64,000 nucleotides of DNA from Sepiola atlantica (GCA_963556195.1 OY744547.1:1378201-1442200), one strand, 5' to 3'; positions 45,818 to 57,964 are shown, counted from the stretch's first letter. Notes: generated by a model not told the origin, from the sequence alone. Numbers and translations: made by a program.

Positions 45818-46378
45818 ATGATGACGTCACAAGCACCTGCATCAGGAGCAGCAGTGGCGACGGCCACGCCACATGCGCTCAAATCAAATCAACAACAACA
45901 ACAACCAAAAAAAAAAAACAAAAAAAAAGAAGTAAATCTTGATCCACAGCAAATAAAACATTAAGAATTTTCATCTCCATTGCTCGTTCAACTCGCCCGT
46001 TAGTCTTGCTGCTATTACAGCGCCAACAACCAACCAGTTTTTCCCAACTACAATTTCTAACCCAAACAGAAACATCAAAAAACAAATAAGTAACCCAAAA
46101 AATTCTTAATTCTGCGTGGACCACAAGAGGAAACGTCTTCGGATTGGAGTTTATCCTCTTCCCTCACAACAACAACATTAATTGCTTTTTTGTTGTTTAT
46201 TATTTTGATCTTAACTATAAATCCAAAACCTTCGGACGAGATTCTTCTTCGTCTATCATAACGCACGTGTACTGATGGACCATGGACCCTCCTCCCGGGA
46301 TTTTAATGCCTGACGACAACAACAACACAAGGAGACGGAGATAATATCCCCGCTTTTTTGAAAACTAAAAAACAAAAA
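45818..46378 (+). other. Possible 5' exon or promoter-like segment
   Basis: A 49-codon frame starts ATGATGACGTCAC, overlapping a TGACGTCA CRE-type octamer. It encodes an alanine/threonine stretch, QQQQQ, a lysine-rich run and EVNLDPQQIKH. Near 46273 a 20-codon frame MDPPPGILMPDDNNN... occurs. A strong GTAAGT donor lies at 46379. No matching downstream exon was found, so this may be chance. Confidence 0.15.
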
Positions 46379-46650
46379 TGTAAGTTTCAAATTAAAAAAA
46401 ATATAATAATAATAAAAAAAAAAAACGAAAGGGAAGAAGAAAATATCTTTGTTTTAGTTTTAAAAACTCTAGTGACCCGGGACGTCTACAAAGTCTGGGG
46501 GTTTTCATTTTTGCTTGGAAATAATGATAATCCTTTTCTTAATTTATTTTAAACTCCGTTTAATTAATTTCAAGATTTAGTAACGATTTTTCTCGTATCT
46601 GTTTGAGACGAGGATTGATATTTCGGACGATTCCTGTCTATTATTATTTT

Positions 46651-46833
46651 GGCAAACGTTTCGGCCGATGTAACCCCCCTCAAACCTTCTTCAAGTACTT
46701 TCGAAGTTGGAACCTTTCCGGTCAAACTTTGGAACCGGGACGGAATTCCGAACTAAACCAGCTTCCTGAATTCGTAAAGAAGCACCTGAAGAAGGTCGGA
46801 GGTTACATCGGCCGAAACGTTGTGAAAATAACA
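46651..46833. mobile_element. Fold-back element with CTGAAGAAGG...GAAACGTT arm
   Basis: AACGTTTCGGCCGATGTAAC at the left is matched inverted by GTTACATCGGCCGAAACGTT at the right. Related arms lie at 24960-25015 and 63599-63890. Confidence 0.75.
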
Positions 46834-46963
46834 ATGGTACAACTTCTTTTTAATATTCTACTTCTTCCCTTTTGTTTTCCCTGAAATAATAATTTTAATT
46901 TCAGTGCAATTTAGTGACTATTTACCTGGACTTATTTATATTTCTGGTAAAAAAAAATATTTT

Positions 46964-47322
46964 GACACTTGTGCAGTTTAGTAAACAGCGGCAGATTATC
47001 CACAGGAAGTAACGATCAATAGATTAAAACATTTTGATAAATTTATTTATTTATTAAAATATAGTTTCTGAAAGTGACATTGACTTTTTTTTATAATTTA
47101 ACATGTTATAAAACGAACATAATAATAATAAAAGTATATTTTATTACAATGTTTTGGTCAAAATGTTACTTTATTGAAAATAAACTTTATTTTATTACAA
47201 TGTTTTTTTTTGTTTTGTTTTTTAGAAACTATATTTTAAATAAATTTATCAAAATGTTTTAATCTATTGGTCGTTACTTCCTGTGGATTATCTGCCGCTG
47301 TTTACTAAACTGCACAAGTGCC
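46964..47322. mobile_element. MITE with inverted arms of about 100 bp
   Basis: The left arm CACTTGTGCAGTTTAGTAAA then CAGCGGCAGATAATCC-type sequence is inverted at 47225-47322. A second copy of the right arm, with related interior, lies at 52440-52765. Confidence 0.75.
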
Positions 47323-47865
47323 ATTATTTAAAAAGCAATACAGTCGGGTAATTAGTGACAAACCAGTTATTTTGATTGACTTACTCATCGTTAAACTTTA
47401 TTTTTAATATTTAAAATAAGTTTGTAGCCAATTTACTGTACCGTAAATATAGATTTCTTTGTCCTCCAAGTTGTAATTAGTCAAAATAATATTTTTATTT
47501 TGGAAATTGAAAATTCATTTTCAAAATTAATGTGAGTTTATGTTCTCAGATTGTCTTTGTAAAAAAAAAAAAAAAACAAAGAGAAAAAAGTAATTCATCA
47601 ATCGTTTGTTTATAATTATTTAATTAAAAACAAATGTTTTTTTTGAAAAACAAATGTCTCATTCGAAGAGAAGTATCCCCCAATTATTCCGATGTTTTTT
47701 TTAGAAAATGTATCTTTCTTTGCCATCTCCATGATGATTTAATGGTTATTGTTTAAGATGAAAAAAAAAACGTAGTAGTCAAATGAATCGCGAATGTTTT
47801 ATCTGCGAAAGAAATGGAGATATTTAAAAACCAAATCTCCGGATTAGACTACACCCCCCCCCTCT
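47323..47865. other. AT-rich sequence, no gene recognised
   Basis: Only short A/T homopolymers and weak repeats are visible. Confidence 0.4.
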
Positions 47866-47879
47866 TTTTTTTCGTAGGG

Positions 47880-48905
47880 AGGGAGATGAGTTTATTGGCT
47901 AAGGGGTCCTCACCCGTGAGGGAATGCCGACGGGACCCACCAGGTTATTTTGTTCAGCCGGCCTAGGGTGCCCTCCCCCCTTTTGGGGAGCTCGATTCCC
48001 ACGATAAATTCACCTTAGATCTAACTATGTCTTCGTAGGAAGCTGATAAACAAATCTGTTCGGTCTGAGGAGGCCGTCTTCCCGGGCATTACCTCCTCAT
48101 TTTCGGATGGGTTTACTGAATTGACTGTGGGTCGTAATTCGTGAGGGAGTGCCGAGAGTTTTTTTTGTTTTTTAAAATGAATCCAGAGTGTCCCGTTTAT
48201 TTATTTTTTGGGAGGCTGGATTTTCCCTACATTGAAAACAAACTAACTTTGCCCTCGTGGGGAGGCAAGTAAATTGGAGCAGTCTCTTATAGAGGTGCAT
48301 CTTAAGACGGTATGAGTTTATATTTCCTGTCGCCTGAGACTCCCCTATTCATCAGGGAGTACCAAGGACTATACAGGTATTTTTAGTTCCAAATCCAGAG
48401 TAACTTTTTGGGTGGGAGCTGGACTCCCTCCCCGCCAATTAAAATATTCTTTTCGTCTTTGCTCTCGTGGGGAGGCATGTAAAAGAGACAGTCTCTTATA
48501 AAGGTTCATGGATACCTTTTTAGGGGGATGGGTTTTCCAGACTTACCCCTATTTGGGGAAGCTGTATCCCCCACAAACACGTTTAAAAACAAACCTTGCT
48601 TCTTAGCTCTGCCCTCGTGGGGAGGCAAGTAAACAGGGACAGTCTGTTATAGATTCATGGACGTATCTAAGGAGGATGAAGTTTTCAGTGCCCCTATTTA
48701 GTGACAGCTGGACCTTATATAAAAACAGACCCTAGCTTTGCCCTCGTGGGGAGACAAATGGGCCTCTTTTATTTCCTTTTTCACTAACTTGCGCATCTTG
48801 CGGGGTGTGGGTTTTCAAAGTGCCCCTTTTTAGGGGCAGATGGATCTTATCACTATATAAAAACAGACCTTTACTTTGCCCTCGTGGGGAGACAAGTAAA
48901 TAAAG
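47880..48905 (+). repeat. Tandem array of six SINE-like modules
   Basis: Each module ends with a variant of CTAACTTTGCCCTCGTGGGG then AGGCAAGTAAA (near 48040, 48275, 48485, 48620, 48765 and 48895). Each is preceded by an (AATCCAGAG)TG...CCCC-TTTTGGGG-AGCTGGAT block. The first module also has GTGAGGGAATGCCGACGGG, shared with the U2-headed SINEs. Module length shrinks from about 230 to 110 bp along the array. Confidence 0.8.
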
Positions 48906-48909
48906 AATG

Positions 48910-50150
48910 GACCCTTTTTTTTTTTTACTGACTGGCGCCTTTTTTTCTTCTTTTTCTTAGCGCTAACCTAACTTGCGTGTTTTTCGTTTTTTTTGTGTAA
49001 ATTTTTATCGCTTGGGTTGAATTATATATTTTCTTTCTCAGCTTTTCGTTTTCCCCTCTCCATGTTTTTTTTTTCTTTTGTTCGCTACCCTGACAATAAA
49101 AATACTAAACTTATAAGAAAGAAAAAAACATAAAAACAAAACTGTAGTCGCCAGTCATTGCGTGTGGTTGTTTCACAAAAAGATTCGCCATGATATAAGT
49201 AAAAATAAAAACGGAAGGCCACACAGACTAGTGTCACCGTCCAAGTCCTGCTAATAATATTGACCATTATTATTATTATTATCATTATTATTATTATTAA
49301 TTCTGTTTCCTTTCTTTAGTATTTTTTATTTATTTATATATTTCCATCGTTTTTCTTTCTCTCCCTCCTGCTGCTGCTTCCAGTCCTCTCTCTCTCTTCT
49401 CAGCCGTTCTATCATCGACATATTTAATATTCCTACTTTTAACTTTGGCAAGAAACAAGTTTTTATTTATTTATTTATTTAAAACAATTTTTTCCTCTGC
49501 TTATATGATCCGATCGGTTGACGTCTTGTCCGCGCAGGGCACGCCTAAGGTAAGTAAGGGGCCCCCCTAAAAAAATATGAAAAAAAAATATATATATATA
49601 CATATTTTTCCACCAAGAAAAAGGAGAGACCACTTCTTACATCACAGAAAGGGTCCACACACACACGCGCAAAAATCTTCTCTTTTTAATATTTAAATAA
49701 TTTCTCAGGATCATAGAATTGTAGACGAGGCGAATCGTTAATTTTCAGCGACTCTGGTTTTTATTTCTTAGTTGATCCTCGTATTTTTTTTTGAAATTTC
49801 ATTTATTCTCGCTTTTTCATTTTTTGGGGGACTAGAAAACTAATTTAAACAAAACGAAAACAAACGTTCACAAAAAATTAAAAAACCTAAAAAGGCGGCC
49901 ACTGTTTCACAACATAAGCTCAAAATTACTGGAACATTTCTTTGTTTTTAATATTCATTCCTCGAATCAAATATTCTGATTTATATTCGCTTTCCTCTTT
50001 TGTATATATTTAAATAATACTCATCCAACTACAACTGCCCATATGTAATTCACCTTTTTTTTTTAAATAAAATATCTTTTTTTTTTGGGGGGGGGGGCTG
50101 TTTAGTTTCTCGTTAAGGGTTAAATTTATTTACCTAAAAAAAAAACCTTG
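48910..50150. other. No gene recognised; T-rich sequence with (ATT)n
   Basis: (ATT)n at 49268-49300, T-runs and an AAGGTAAGT donor-like site at 49549 after CCGCGCAGGGCACGCC. No coding frame with family resemblance. Confidence 0.4.
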
Positions 50151-50520
50151 TTTACTTGCCTCCCCACGAGGGCAAAGTTAGACTCAAAGTTGGTTTTTAA
50201 TATGCCAAAAGTCTTTTAAGGGATAGAAAAACGTCAGGGGAGCTTTTCAGTAAATTCAGGATTTCTTCCCGTTTTTTAAATTTTTATTTTGAATATTTTC
50301 TTTTTTTTAATAAACGAACTCACATGGAACAGACGGCGTCGGGCTTCTATCTGAAATCGAATATCGTTCTATTCGGTCCCAGAAAGCCATCCTCCCAGGC
50401 ATTACCTCCTTTATTTATTTATTTATTTATTGCGCTACCGACAAAACTACCATCCAGATTGACCCCCTTTTTTTAGGGGGCTGGATCCCCCCTCCCCACG
50501 TCAAACCGACCTCGGCAACA
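50150..50520 (-). mobile_element. SINE-like modules, antisense
   Basis: CTTGCCTCCCCACGAGGGCA then AAGTTAGACTC is the complement of the conserved 3' block. Another partial module follows around 50390-50520. Confidence 0.6.
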
Positions 50521-51620
50521 TCCAGTCTCCGTTGGCAGAAAAGTGTACCCTAAATGTATAAATTCGGGAAAAATAATCTAAATTTATAAAAACAAACATT
50601 TCATGATTCTGACTTAAATTCTTCAAAACAAACCAAGTCTAAAAAACAAACAAACAAAAACTCAAATTAAATAAATGGGTTTTATTTATGCTTTTTTTTT
50701 GGGGGGGGGGGGTTCAAACGTGACTATTGATACCTTACTTCCTGTCAATAAACAAGATATCCTACCGTTTGTTACTTTATTCACAAGCAATAATTCTTAA
50801 CACAAATAGGTCACAAATGCGTAGGTAAAGCAAAATAAATAGTGGTACTTGTTTACATTAGGACCCGCGCTGATTTTGACCCTAACCCTTTAAACTCTAA
50901 TATTAACCCTTACCCCCACTTTGACCCTAACCCTAACGACGGGGTCAAAGTTAGCGCGGGTCTTAATGTAAAAAAGCACCGAAATAGTTTTTTATTTATT
51001 TATTTATTTATTTTTTTTTTAAATTAATTTCTCAACTGTATTTCCTTTAAAATAATTAATATCGTCAATATATGACGTTTTATTTATCAAAGTTTATTTT
51101 TGTTTATTAGGTATTAAAAAGATAAATAAAATCCCTTTTCTATAATAATAAAAGTGTATTTTTTTGTTTTGTTTCTAACGTCTTTTCTTTCCCAAACGAC
51201 CTTTTCATAGTTGGAAGTTTTTCACTTCTCAATTCTTATGAGTCAATCTTATCTTTCTTTACCATATTGAATAAAAACCGAATTTGCCCGAGCTTTCCCA
51301 CACTTGATAGTTTGAGAATCATTTTTGTCTTTTAAGGACACAAAAAAGAAAAAAAATGTATTTTCTTTTTCCTTTTTATTGACATAAACATTTACCAGAG
51401 TCGGACATGTCTTCGTTTTTGGACATTAAAAAAAATAAAAATACCTAAAAACGTCATTATGTAAAGAAAAAGGAAAAACAACAAAATATAAACGGTAAAT
51501 TGGCATAAAAGCCATTGCACCCGACTTTATGCTCAACTAATCTTTATTTCTATTTTAATAACATAATATTAAGCGTTAACACTCCGCGTGTTTCTCGCGT
51601 CGGCGTAACTTTGAAAAATT
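50521..51620. other. No gene; telomere-like patch and AT-rich sequence
   Basis: AAGTTAGCGCGGGTC near 50948 and GACCCGCGCTGATTTTGAC near 50862 bracket CCCTAACCC-type repeats in inverted arrangement, a small fold-back. Confidence 0.45.
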
Positions 51621-51621
51621 A

Positions 51622-51806
51622 GGTACTTCTGCAGTTTACGGACCGTGCTATTTTTTTTAGATATGATTTTCAAGTTACATTCAATTTTTACTGTATCTTT
51701 TGTTTATTAAATTGTTAGGTGAAAGTACAGAATAGTTAACAAAGCCCATGTTAAGAATGGGTTTCTAACTGTTATTTCAGCACGGTCCGTAAACTGCAGA
51801 AGTACC
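51622..51806. mobile_element. Fold-back MITE
   Basis: GGTACTTCTGCAGTTTACGG then ACCGTGCT is inverted exactly at 51779-51806. Confidence 0.85.
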
Positions 51807-51812
51807 GAAAAT

Positions 51813-52081
51813 TGGCGATTTAGTCGTTTCGCAGCCAAAATAGCGGACAATGAACCGTCTGCTAATTTCCGAATTTACAAATGAGTAAGTAAACCCAAAT
51901 AAATTGTTTGGGACTAATTTCAAATTTATCTTAAATTATTTAAAAAGAAATACAGTTGGGAAATTGGTCCCAAACAATTTATTTGGGTTTACTCACACAT
52001 TTGTGAGGTCGGAAAAAAAAATCAGAAATTAGCAGACGGTTCATTGTCCGCCATTTTGGCTGCGAAGCGACTAAATCGCCC
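51813..52081. mobile_element. Fold-back MITE adjoining the previous one
   Basis: Arms of about 110 bp: GGCGATTTAGTCGTTTCGCA through CAATGAACCGTCTGCTAATT, inverted at 51975-52081. CCCAAATAAATTGTTTGGGA pairs inside. Confidence 0.85.
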
Positions 52082-53345
52082 CGAAAATTATACATTTAAC
52101 CATTATTTTTATTTATTTATTATTAATCAATGAATTATTGAAATAAAATTTTAAAAAATGCAATACCGTGAAAGTAATACGAAAATATCTAAAAAATAAT
52201 TTAATTAGGAAATCCACCAAAATGCTTTTCGGTTTCGTCGTAAACAAGTCAGCCATTTTAATCTTAAGGTGACAAAAAAAAATGAATGAATTACTTTTTT
52301 GACCCTTCAGAATTTGAAATGAATTTGAAAGCCTTTATACTGTCGAAGAGTAAATAATTCCTCATTTAATTAAATTACTGAAAGTTTTGGAAGCTTTTTA
52401 CATCCGATAATTTTATAAAGATTAAAACATTACCTCACAACAATTATTACAGTTTTATAACAATTTGGTTGAATTAACATTTTGGCCAAAACGTAATAAA
52501 ATATAGTTTTATTATTATTATATTCGTTTTATAACATTTTAAATTATAAAAAAAAATCAGTCAATTTCAGAAACTAATATTTTATAAACTTTACTTTGGC
52601 CAAAATGTTACTTTATTAAAAAATAAACTTTATTTTATTACAATGTGTTTTTTTTGTTCAGAAACTATATTTTATTAAATAAATTTATTTAAATGTTTTA
52701 ATCTATTGGTCGTTACTTCCTGTGGATTATCTGCCGCTGTTTACTAAACTGCACAAGTGCCAAACACGTGGAGAAACCGTTTAAGTTTTTCCCTTTTAAC
52801 TTTCAAAACAAAAGAATGAATGGGGAGATTTAAACTTTGAATCTTTGAGCTATTGATGGATTTCTAAATTAAAATTATTTATCACGGCCATATTCCTTTT
52901 AGTCTTAATGTTTATATGCCAATTTTAAAGATTCATCTTCCTTCAAAACAACTTTATTCCCGCTCGTCTATGAACCTTGTATAAGTCGTACACCATTGTG
53001 TCAGTGTAGCTATGTCATTTTCAAAAATCTGACCCACAACTCTTGCGTTAGACTTCAAAAATTTATTAAAATAAATTTTTGAAAGTCGTTTATCTACCAT
53101 TAATATTTAATTGATTTAATATTTAATTGATGTTTTATTTTGTTTTAAAATATCGACGAAGAAATTTCAGCGTCCCAACTCCCAAATTTGTCTTTTCAAA
53201 AAAACGGTCAATTCTATGATTATTCGATTTGTAGTTTTAAAATTATATTGCAATATCAGATGTGATAACAAAGTTACAAATATTCATAAAGATTGAATTT
53301 AATATCAGTTTTTTGTTTTTTTAAAAACTAACGCCATCAGCTCAA
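52082..53345. other. AT-rich; relative of the 46964 MITE; no gene
   Basis: Bases 52440-52765 contain the interior and right arm of the 46964 element. The rest shows no conserved coding. Confidence 0.5.
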
Positions 53346-53817
53346 AATGAGATTTTTTTTTTTTTTTTTTTGCGATTACGTGTGAACACCCTGAAAAATT
53401 TGGCGGAAAGAAAACCCCACCAAAAACAATTTTAGAATTTAGAGTGAGGGGTCAGTTTCGTATATAAGTCTTCACTTCCGGGCCAATTTAGTTTATTAAG
53501 GCAGTTAATCAAGACTTTTTGAAACTAACCCTAAGTCCGACTGGCAAGTTCGTAAAATCACACGTAATCGCCTAAAATAGACCGCCCCCCCACACTTAAA
53601 AACCCTCACAGGATTTATTTCCCATAACAAAAAAAAAAAATGGTTAATGCCCTAAAACGCTAGAATAGCCCGAAAATGGAGTGGGGGTGTCATTTTCCGT
53701 CTAATTTTTATGCGAAACTGATCTCCCACTCTAAATTCTAAATTGTTTTTTCTTTCTGTCAAGTTTTTCAGGGTGTTCACGCGTAATCGCCTAAAAAGTA
53801 GAATCTCTTTTTTTAAG
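53346..53817. mobile_element. Fold-back MITE
   Basis: GCGATTACGTGTGAACACCC then TGAAAAA is inverted at about 53766-53790. Inner arms AGAATTTAGAGTGAGGGGTC / GATCTCCCACTCTAAATTC also pair. Confidence 0.85.
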
Positions 53818-54224
53818 AGGATGATTTAGCGGAAAGTGTTACTCTACAATAACACCACCGAGTTAATCAGGCATTTTTCTTATATATTTTAATCACACAA
53901 AATACATGCTAAAATAGTTCTTGGTTTTGGGATTGAGTTATGTTTAAAAAAATTTTTTCTTTTAATTGTAGCCGTAATTTGCAATTAACTTATCAAGTAA
54001 CCCAACTCTTACTTTCTCACGGTATGTTGTTTTACCCCCCTTCGCTCTTATTCTATACAGCGTCTATTACCCTCGCTTCCATATCTCTTTTTCTCTTTGT
54101 GTGTGTTCATTAACAGTCGAATGTTAAAGAGATTGGAATATTTCATTATAAACAAAAGGGAATATCACCACAGGCAATAATACGATTTAACCCTGCCTTG
54201 ACAGAGTACAAAACCGACTTCGAA

Positions 54225-54700
54225 ATCTAGTGGTAGTGGGGGGGGATTTCCCCTTTTCTCACAGAAGAGACACTGCTAGTCTTTCTCTGCTCTATCGTTA
54301 TTTTCATGGTAGGTGCTCGACTGAGCTCCAATCTCTGGTTCCCTTCTGTAAAACATTCAAAATAAAAACTCGTCTAGCTGCAACCATTGTAAATAATTTT
54401 CCATCTTTTTTTTTCTCTGCTTACCTAAAACTATACGGAACTTCTATAAGCAAAGTTTCTTCCCTAAAACTATCCGTCCGCAGAACACAATACCACAGGG
54501 CTGCTTCCCAGCTGACTACAACATAGTCGTTTTTCAAGTCCAATGTAAACAAATTCTTGTTGAGCCGTCCTCTTAAGTAATCAAATTCGGCTCAGTTTTA
54601 ACCATCGTTATCAATCCTCACGGTGTTGTCTCACCGCCCACCTGACATTTATTGACCCTTATCCTCGAGTGGCCTTTGGGTCTTGATAAGCGATGATTTG
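54225..54700 (+). mobile_element. LINE 3' coding tail
   Basis: HRRDTASLSLLYRYFHGRCS then TELQSLVPF is the conserved post-RT tail seen in CR1/jockey-like elements. The end CTTATCCTCGAGTGGCCTTT at 54659 matches 29803. Contains frameshifts. Confidence 0.7.
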
Positions 54701-54751
54701 TTAGCCCCCCCCCCACCAAAAAAAACCCCGTTGTTAGAGAGGAAATTTGAT

Positions 54752-55104
54752 TGGCTCTTGGCCTTTTGGCTAAGATCAAAGTGTAGTATCTGTTCCTATG
54801 GATACTGCACCCCATACTGGTCTTGTCTTGAGTCTTGGCATTCGAGACTTGATTTACGCCGGTCAATGGGTCTGTCCTGTGCAGTTCTGGGAGGTCCACC
54901 TTCCCAGGCTTTGCCTCCCCTCTTTGGCGAGGAGTAAGTTTATAGCTTACTACCTGAGGCGCCCCTACCGAGGAATGCCGACGGGACTGCCCAGGCAATT
55001 TTTAAACCCCACTTTCTCGACCCGACCTTGGGTCACATTTTACTTGTGGGAGTAAGATAAAAACTGGCCTTGTGCCTAACTCCTGGAGAGGAGTAAATCA
55101 ATAT
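54752..55104 (+). mobile_element. SINE with U2 snRNA-like head, second copy
   Basis: CTTGGCCTTTTGGCTAAGAT then CAAAGTGTAGTATCTGTTCC is closer to U2 than the copy at 10727. The body matches that copy to CCTGGAGAGGAGTAAATCAA. It sits directly against a LINE fragment. Confidence 0.8.
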
Positions 55105-55500
55105 CCTTTCTTATTCTCTGCACCCTCTCTCACAGACGTGATGTTGCTAGTCTCAGTCTTTTCTATAAATACTATTATAGCATGTGTTCTTCAGAATTAT
55201 GTGATATATTCCCGCTTCTTTTGTTCCAGCTCGTTTGACTCATTGGTCTAGTGGTCTCCATCAATTCGCTGTTTTGATACCTCATTGTAATACAGCTTCC
55301 TATCCCAGTAGCTTTTTTCCAAGAACCGCAGGCCTGTGGAACTCTCTTCCTGCTGACTGTTTTCCTCCTACATATAGCCTTGGTCTTTTGAAGACTAATG
55401 CCAATAGGCATCTCCTGTCTTTGCGATAATCATATTTCGTTCTTGTTAGTTCCTTACATCAAGTGGCTTCATGCCTTGACTGAAGCGATTTCCAGAAAAA
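55105..55500 (+). mobile_element. 5'-truncated LINE (CR1/jockey-like), third copy
   Basis: It matches 9596-9990: CTGCACCCTCTCTCACAGAC at the start, FFPRTAGLWNSLPADCFPP in translation, and the ACATCAAGTGGCTTCATGCC end. Confidence 0.82.
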
Positions 55501-56150
55501 AATTAAGATATATTGTATTTAGCGAACAGAAAGAAGCTAAATTTGTCCTTTTCTTTGTTTATATTTGACTGGCTTTGCAAACTCACCTTTTTCCTCCCAG
55601 ATTCAAACAATTTAACCCGAGCTTAATGGGTGACCAAACGGGTCACATTTTATTTGTAATTTTTAAAAGTACAAATTGAATAATCGTATTAGGAAGACAG
55701 TTTTTTTTAAAAAACAGGATTCGGGGGGGGGGGGGGGTGTACATGTACAATTGTACATACATACAATATACTTTTTGGTTTCAATATACAGTGTATATTT
55801 AAAACGAAAAAGCATATTATACACGGACTATCCGTATTGTAAATATAATGCGCATTATTGATTACCTATAAATGCTTATTTTATTCTAATAAATAACATT
55901 GAGGAAGAAAAATTAAAAATAGTTCATTTGTCACGGTATCTGTTCACCGCTCCCCTCGAAAAACCCTCGGAACTCCCCTTGAAAGGAAGATTTAGTAGAA
56001 ATTATTAAATTTTCTCATGTTTGTCCTTAAATTTTTAAGATTCCGTTTAATTTTTGGAAATATTTTTTTTCAATTTCTTTCTAAGATAACAAATCATTGT
56101 ATTTTTTTGTCTTCTGGTTCAATTTATAGCCATAGCATCTTTCTGTGGAA
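55501..56150. other. No gene; poly-G run and AT-rich sequence
   Basis: A run of about 15 G lies at 55724. AACATACATACAATATAC-like low complexity follows. Nothing conserved was recognised. Confidence 0.4.
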
Positions 56151-57960
56151 AGGGATCCTCCGAGGTCGGTTTCACGTGTGTGTGGATCCAGCTCCCCCTC
56201 TCCCCCCCCCCTCGGTCACATTGGAGAGTTGTAGAATTTGTCGTGATTGGGCCCTGTCGGCATTCACCGGTGGGGATGACTTGAGAATCCCCTTCTCCGA
56301 AGGAAGAGGTAAAGCCTGGGAGAATGCTAATATTTTTCCCCACGGAGACTGAACGTGACCCGAGTTCTGTTTAACGTGGGGGTTGGGGGGGGGGGGGGAA
56401 GGATACCCCCCCCCTCCCTCAAAACGGGAGGGATACTCGGGATGGTAGCAAAATTTAACCATTATCGTATCGGCGTTCCCCGGTGGGGGGAGCCTCTCAG
56501 ACGACCGGCAATAAACCAATTCCCGAAAGTAGGAGGTAATGCCTGGGAGGACGGTCTTCCAAGACCGAACAGAAGAACCGTGCTCCACTCTGACTCAAAC
56601 CGATTGCCAGGTTAGAAAGTAAAAGAAACGCAAAATGACGATCAATATTTATCTCCTTGCTTCGCCTGCTGCCATCCATTCAATGTTGTTTTTCCAAATC
56701 TAGGTTAACGCGAATCGAGTCATCATTTATTGGGGGGGGGGGGGGGGGGAATAACAATGTCTGCTCTGTAGCAATTCTTTCTTCCTTTCTCGACATTTCT
56801 CTAAACTGAGATGTTGAATGAATAGTAGTCTCACCCCTTATTTCTTCCCCCAAAATTTCGCTCTGAAAGAAAGAAAGAAAAAAGAAGCTCTTAAAAAAAA
56901 TCCTTTATTCTCATGCATACCGTGTCGTCGCTCCTCCTCCCCATCCTCTCCCCAATGTAATATTGTCTCAAATTCTTCCGAAAATTCCTTATTTACTTGA
57001 CTCCCCCACGAGGGCAAAGTTAGACATATGTTCGGTTTGATTTTAACGTGGAGAAAAACTCAGCTCCACCTAAAAGGGATACACTTTCTTTCTTTTATTT
57101 TTTTTCTCCCTATTTTTTTCTTTTTCCTGGGGATGGGGCATCCTACCGGATGCCAGACATTCACCCGCTATTTATGAGACTCCAACCGAGAGATCTTTTA
57201 AAGATTCTAACCGTCCCTTTAAGTTTATATGTCTCTTGCACTTGGTTCACCTGGTATATTCGCCAGGTAGTTTTTGAAATTATTTTACATTAGTCCGGTT
57301 GCTCCTATAATTACTGGAATGATGGAAATCTTCCAAAGATTCCAGTTTCTTTTCATGTCGTACATAAGACCTTGGTATTTCGTTATCTTCGTCCTCTCAG
57401 CTCTGTTTAAGCCAGCATCATTAGGGACACTGACTTCAATTAGGGTTGCTACTTTCTCCCTTTTTGTCCCCTATCACTCTGGATTGGGAACTAAAGCTAC
57501 TTGTAAAGTCCCGTCTGCATTTCCTCACGAACGAGGGAGCCTCGGAACGACAATAAACCCGCCATTACCTAAGACTAGTTTAAATCGGCATAGTTAGTGC
57601 TAATAGCTTTCAAATGCCCCAACCCTAACCCTATTTCCTTGACCCCTATCCCTTATCCCAGTTAAGGACCTCTTTAGTGATGGCCCCTATTGACTTATCT
57701 TCCACGATAACAAATTTACCAATATGGTTAATTGTTAAATCTGGGGGATGATCCATCTCCCTCAAAAAAAGGGACACTCTAAAAATTATCTGTAAAGTTC
57801 CGTCGGCATTCCTTCACGAACGAGGTTGCTTTATAGGAGCTAATCTTCGCATAAACTGTCAGACCAACCCCGATTTAAAAAAAAGAAATAAATAAATTAA
57901 AAAAAAAAAAGAAATAAAGAAATAAAATAAATTTATTTATTTATTTTTATTTTTTTAACA
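56150..57960 (-). mobile_element. Degenerate SINE-like modules, mostly antisense
   Basis: CCACGAGGGCAAAGTTAGAC at 57006, CATTTCCTCACGAACGAGGG at 57518 and CGGCATTCCTTCACGAACGA at 57811 are complements of the GTGAGGGAATGCCG and CTTTGCCCTCGTGG blocks. CGGTGGGGATGACTTGAGAA and CGGTGGGGGGAGCCTCTCAG near 56267 and 56480 are a related pair. G-runs at 56387 and 56732. Confidence 0.45.
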
Positions 57961-57964
57961 TGGT

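Noticed and set aside
54752..54800. A functional U2 snRNA gene
   Set aside because: Only the first 45 nt or so match U2; the Sm site and 3' stem-loops are missing.
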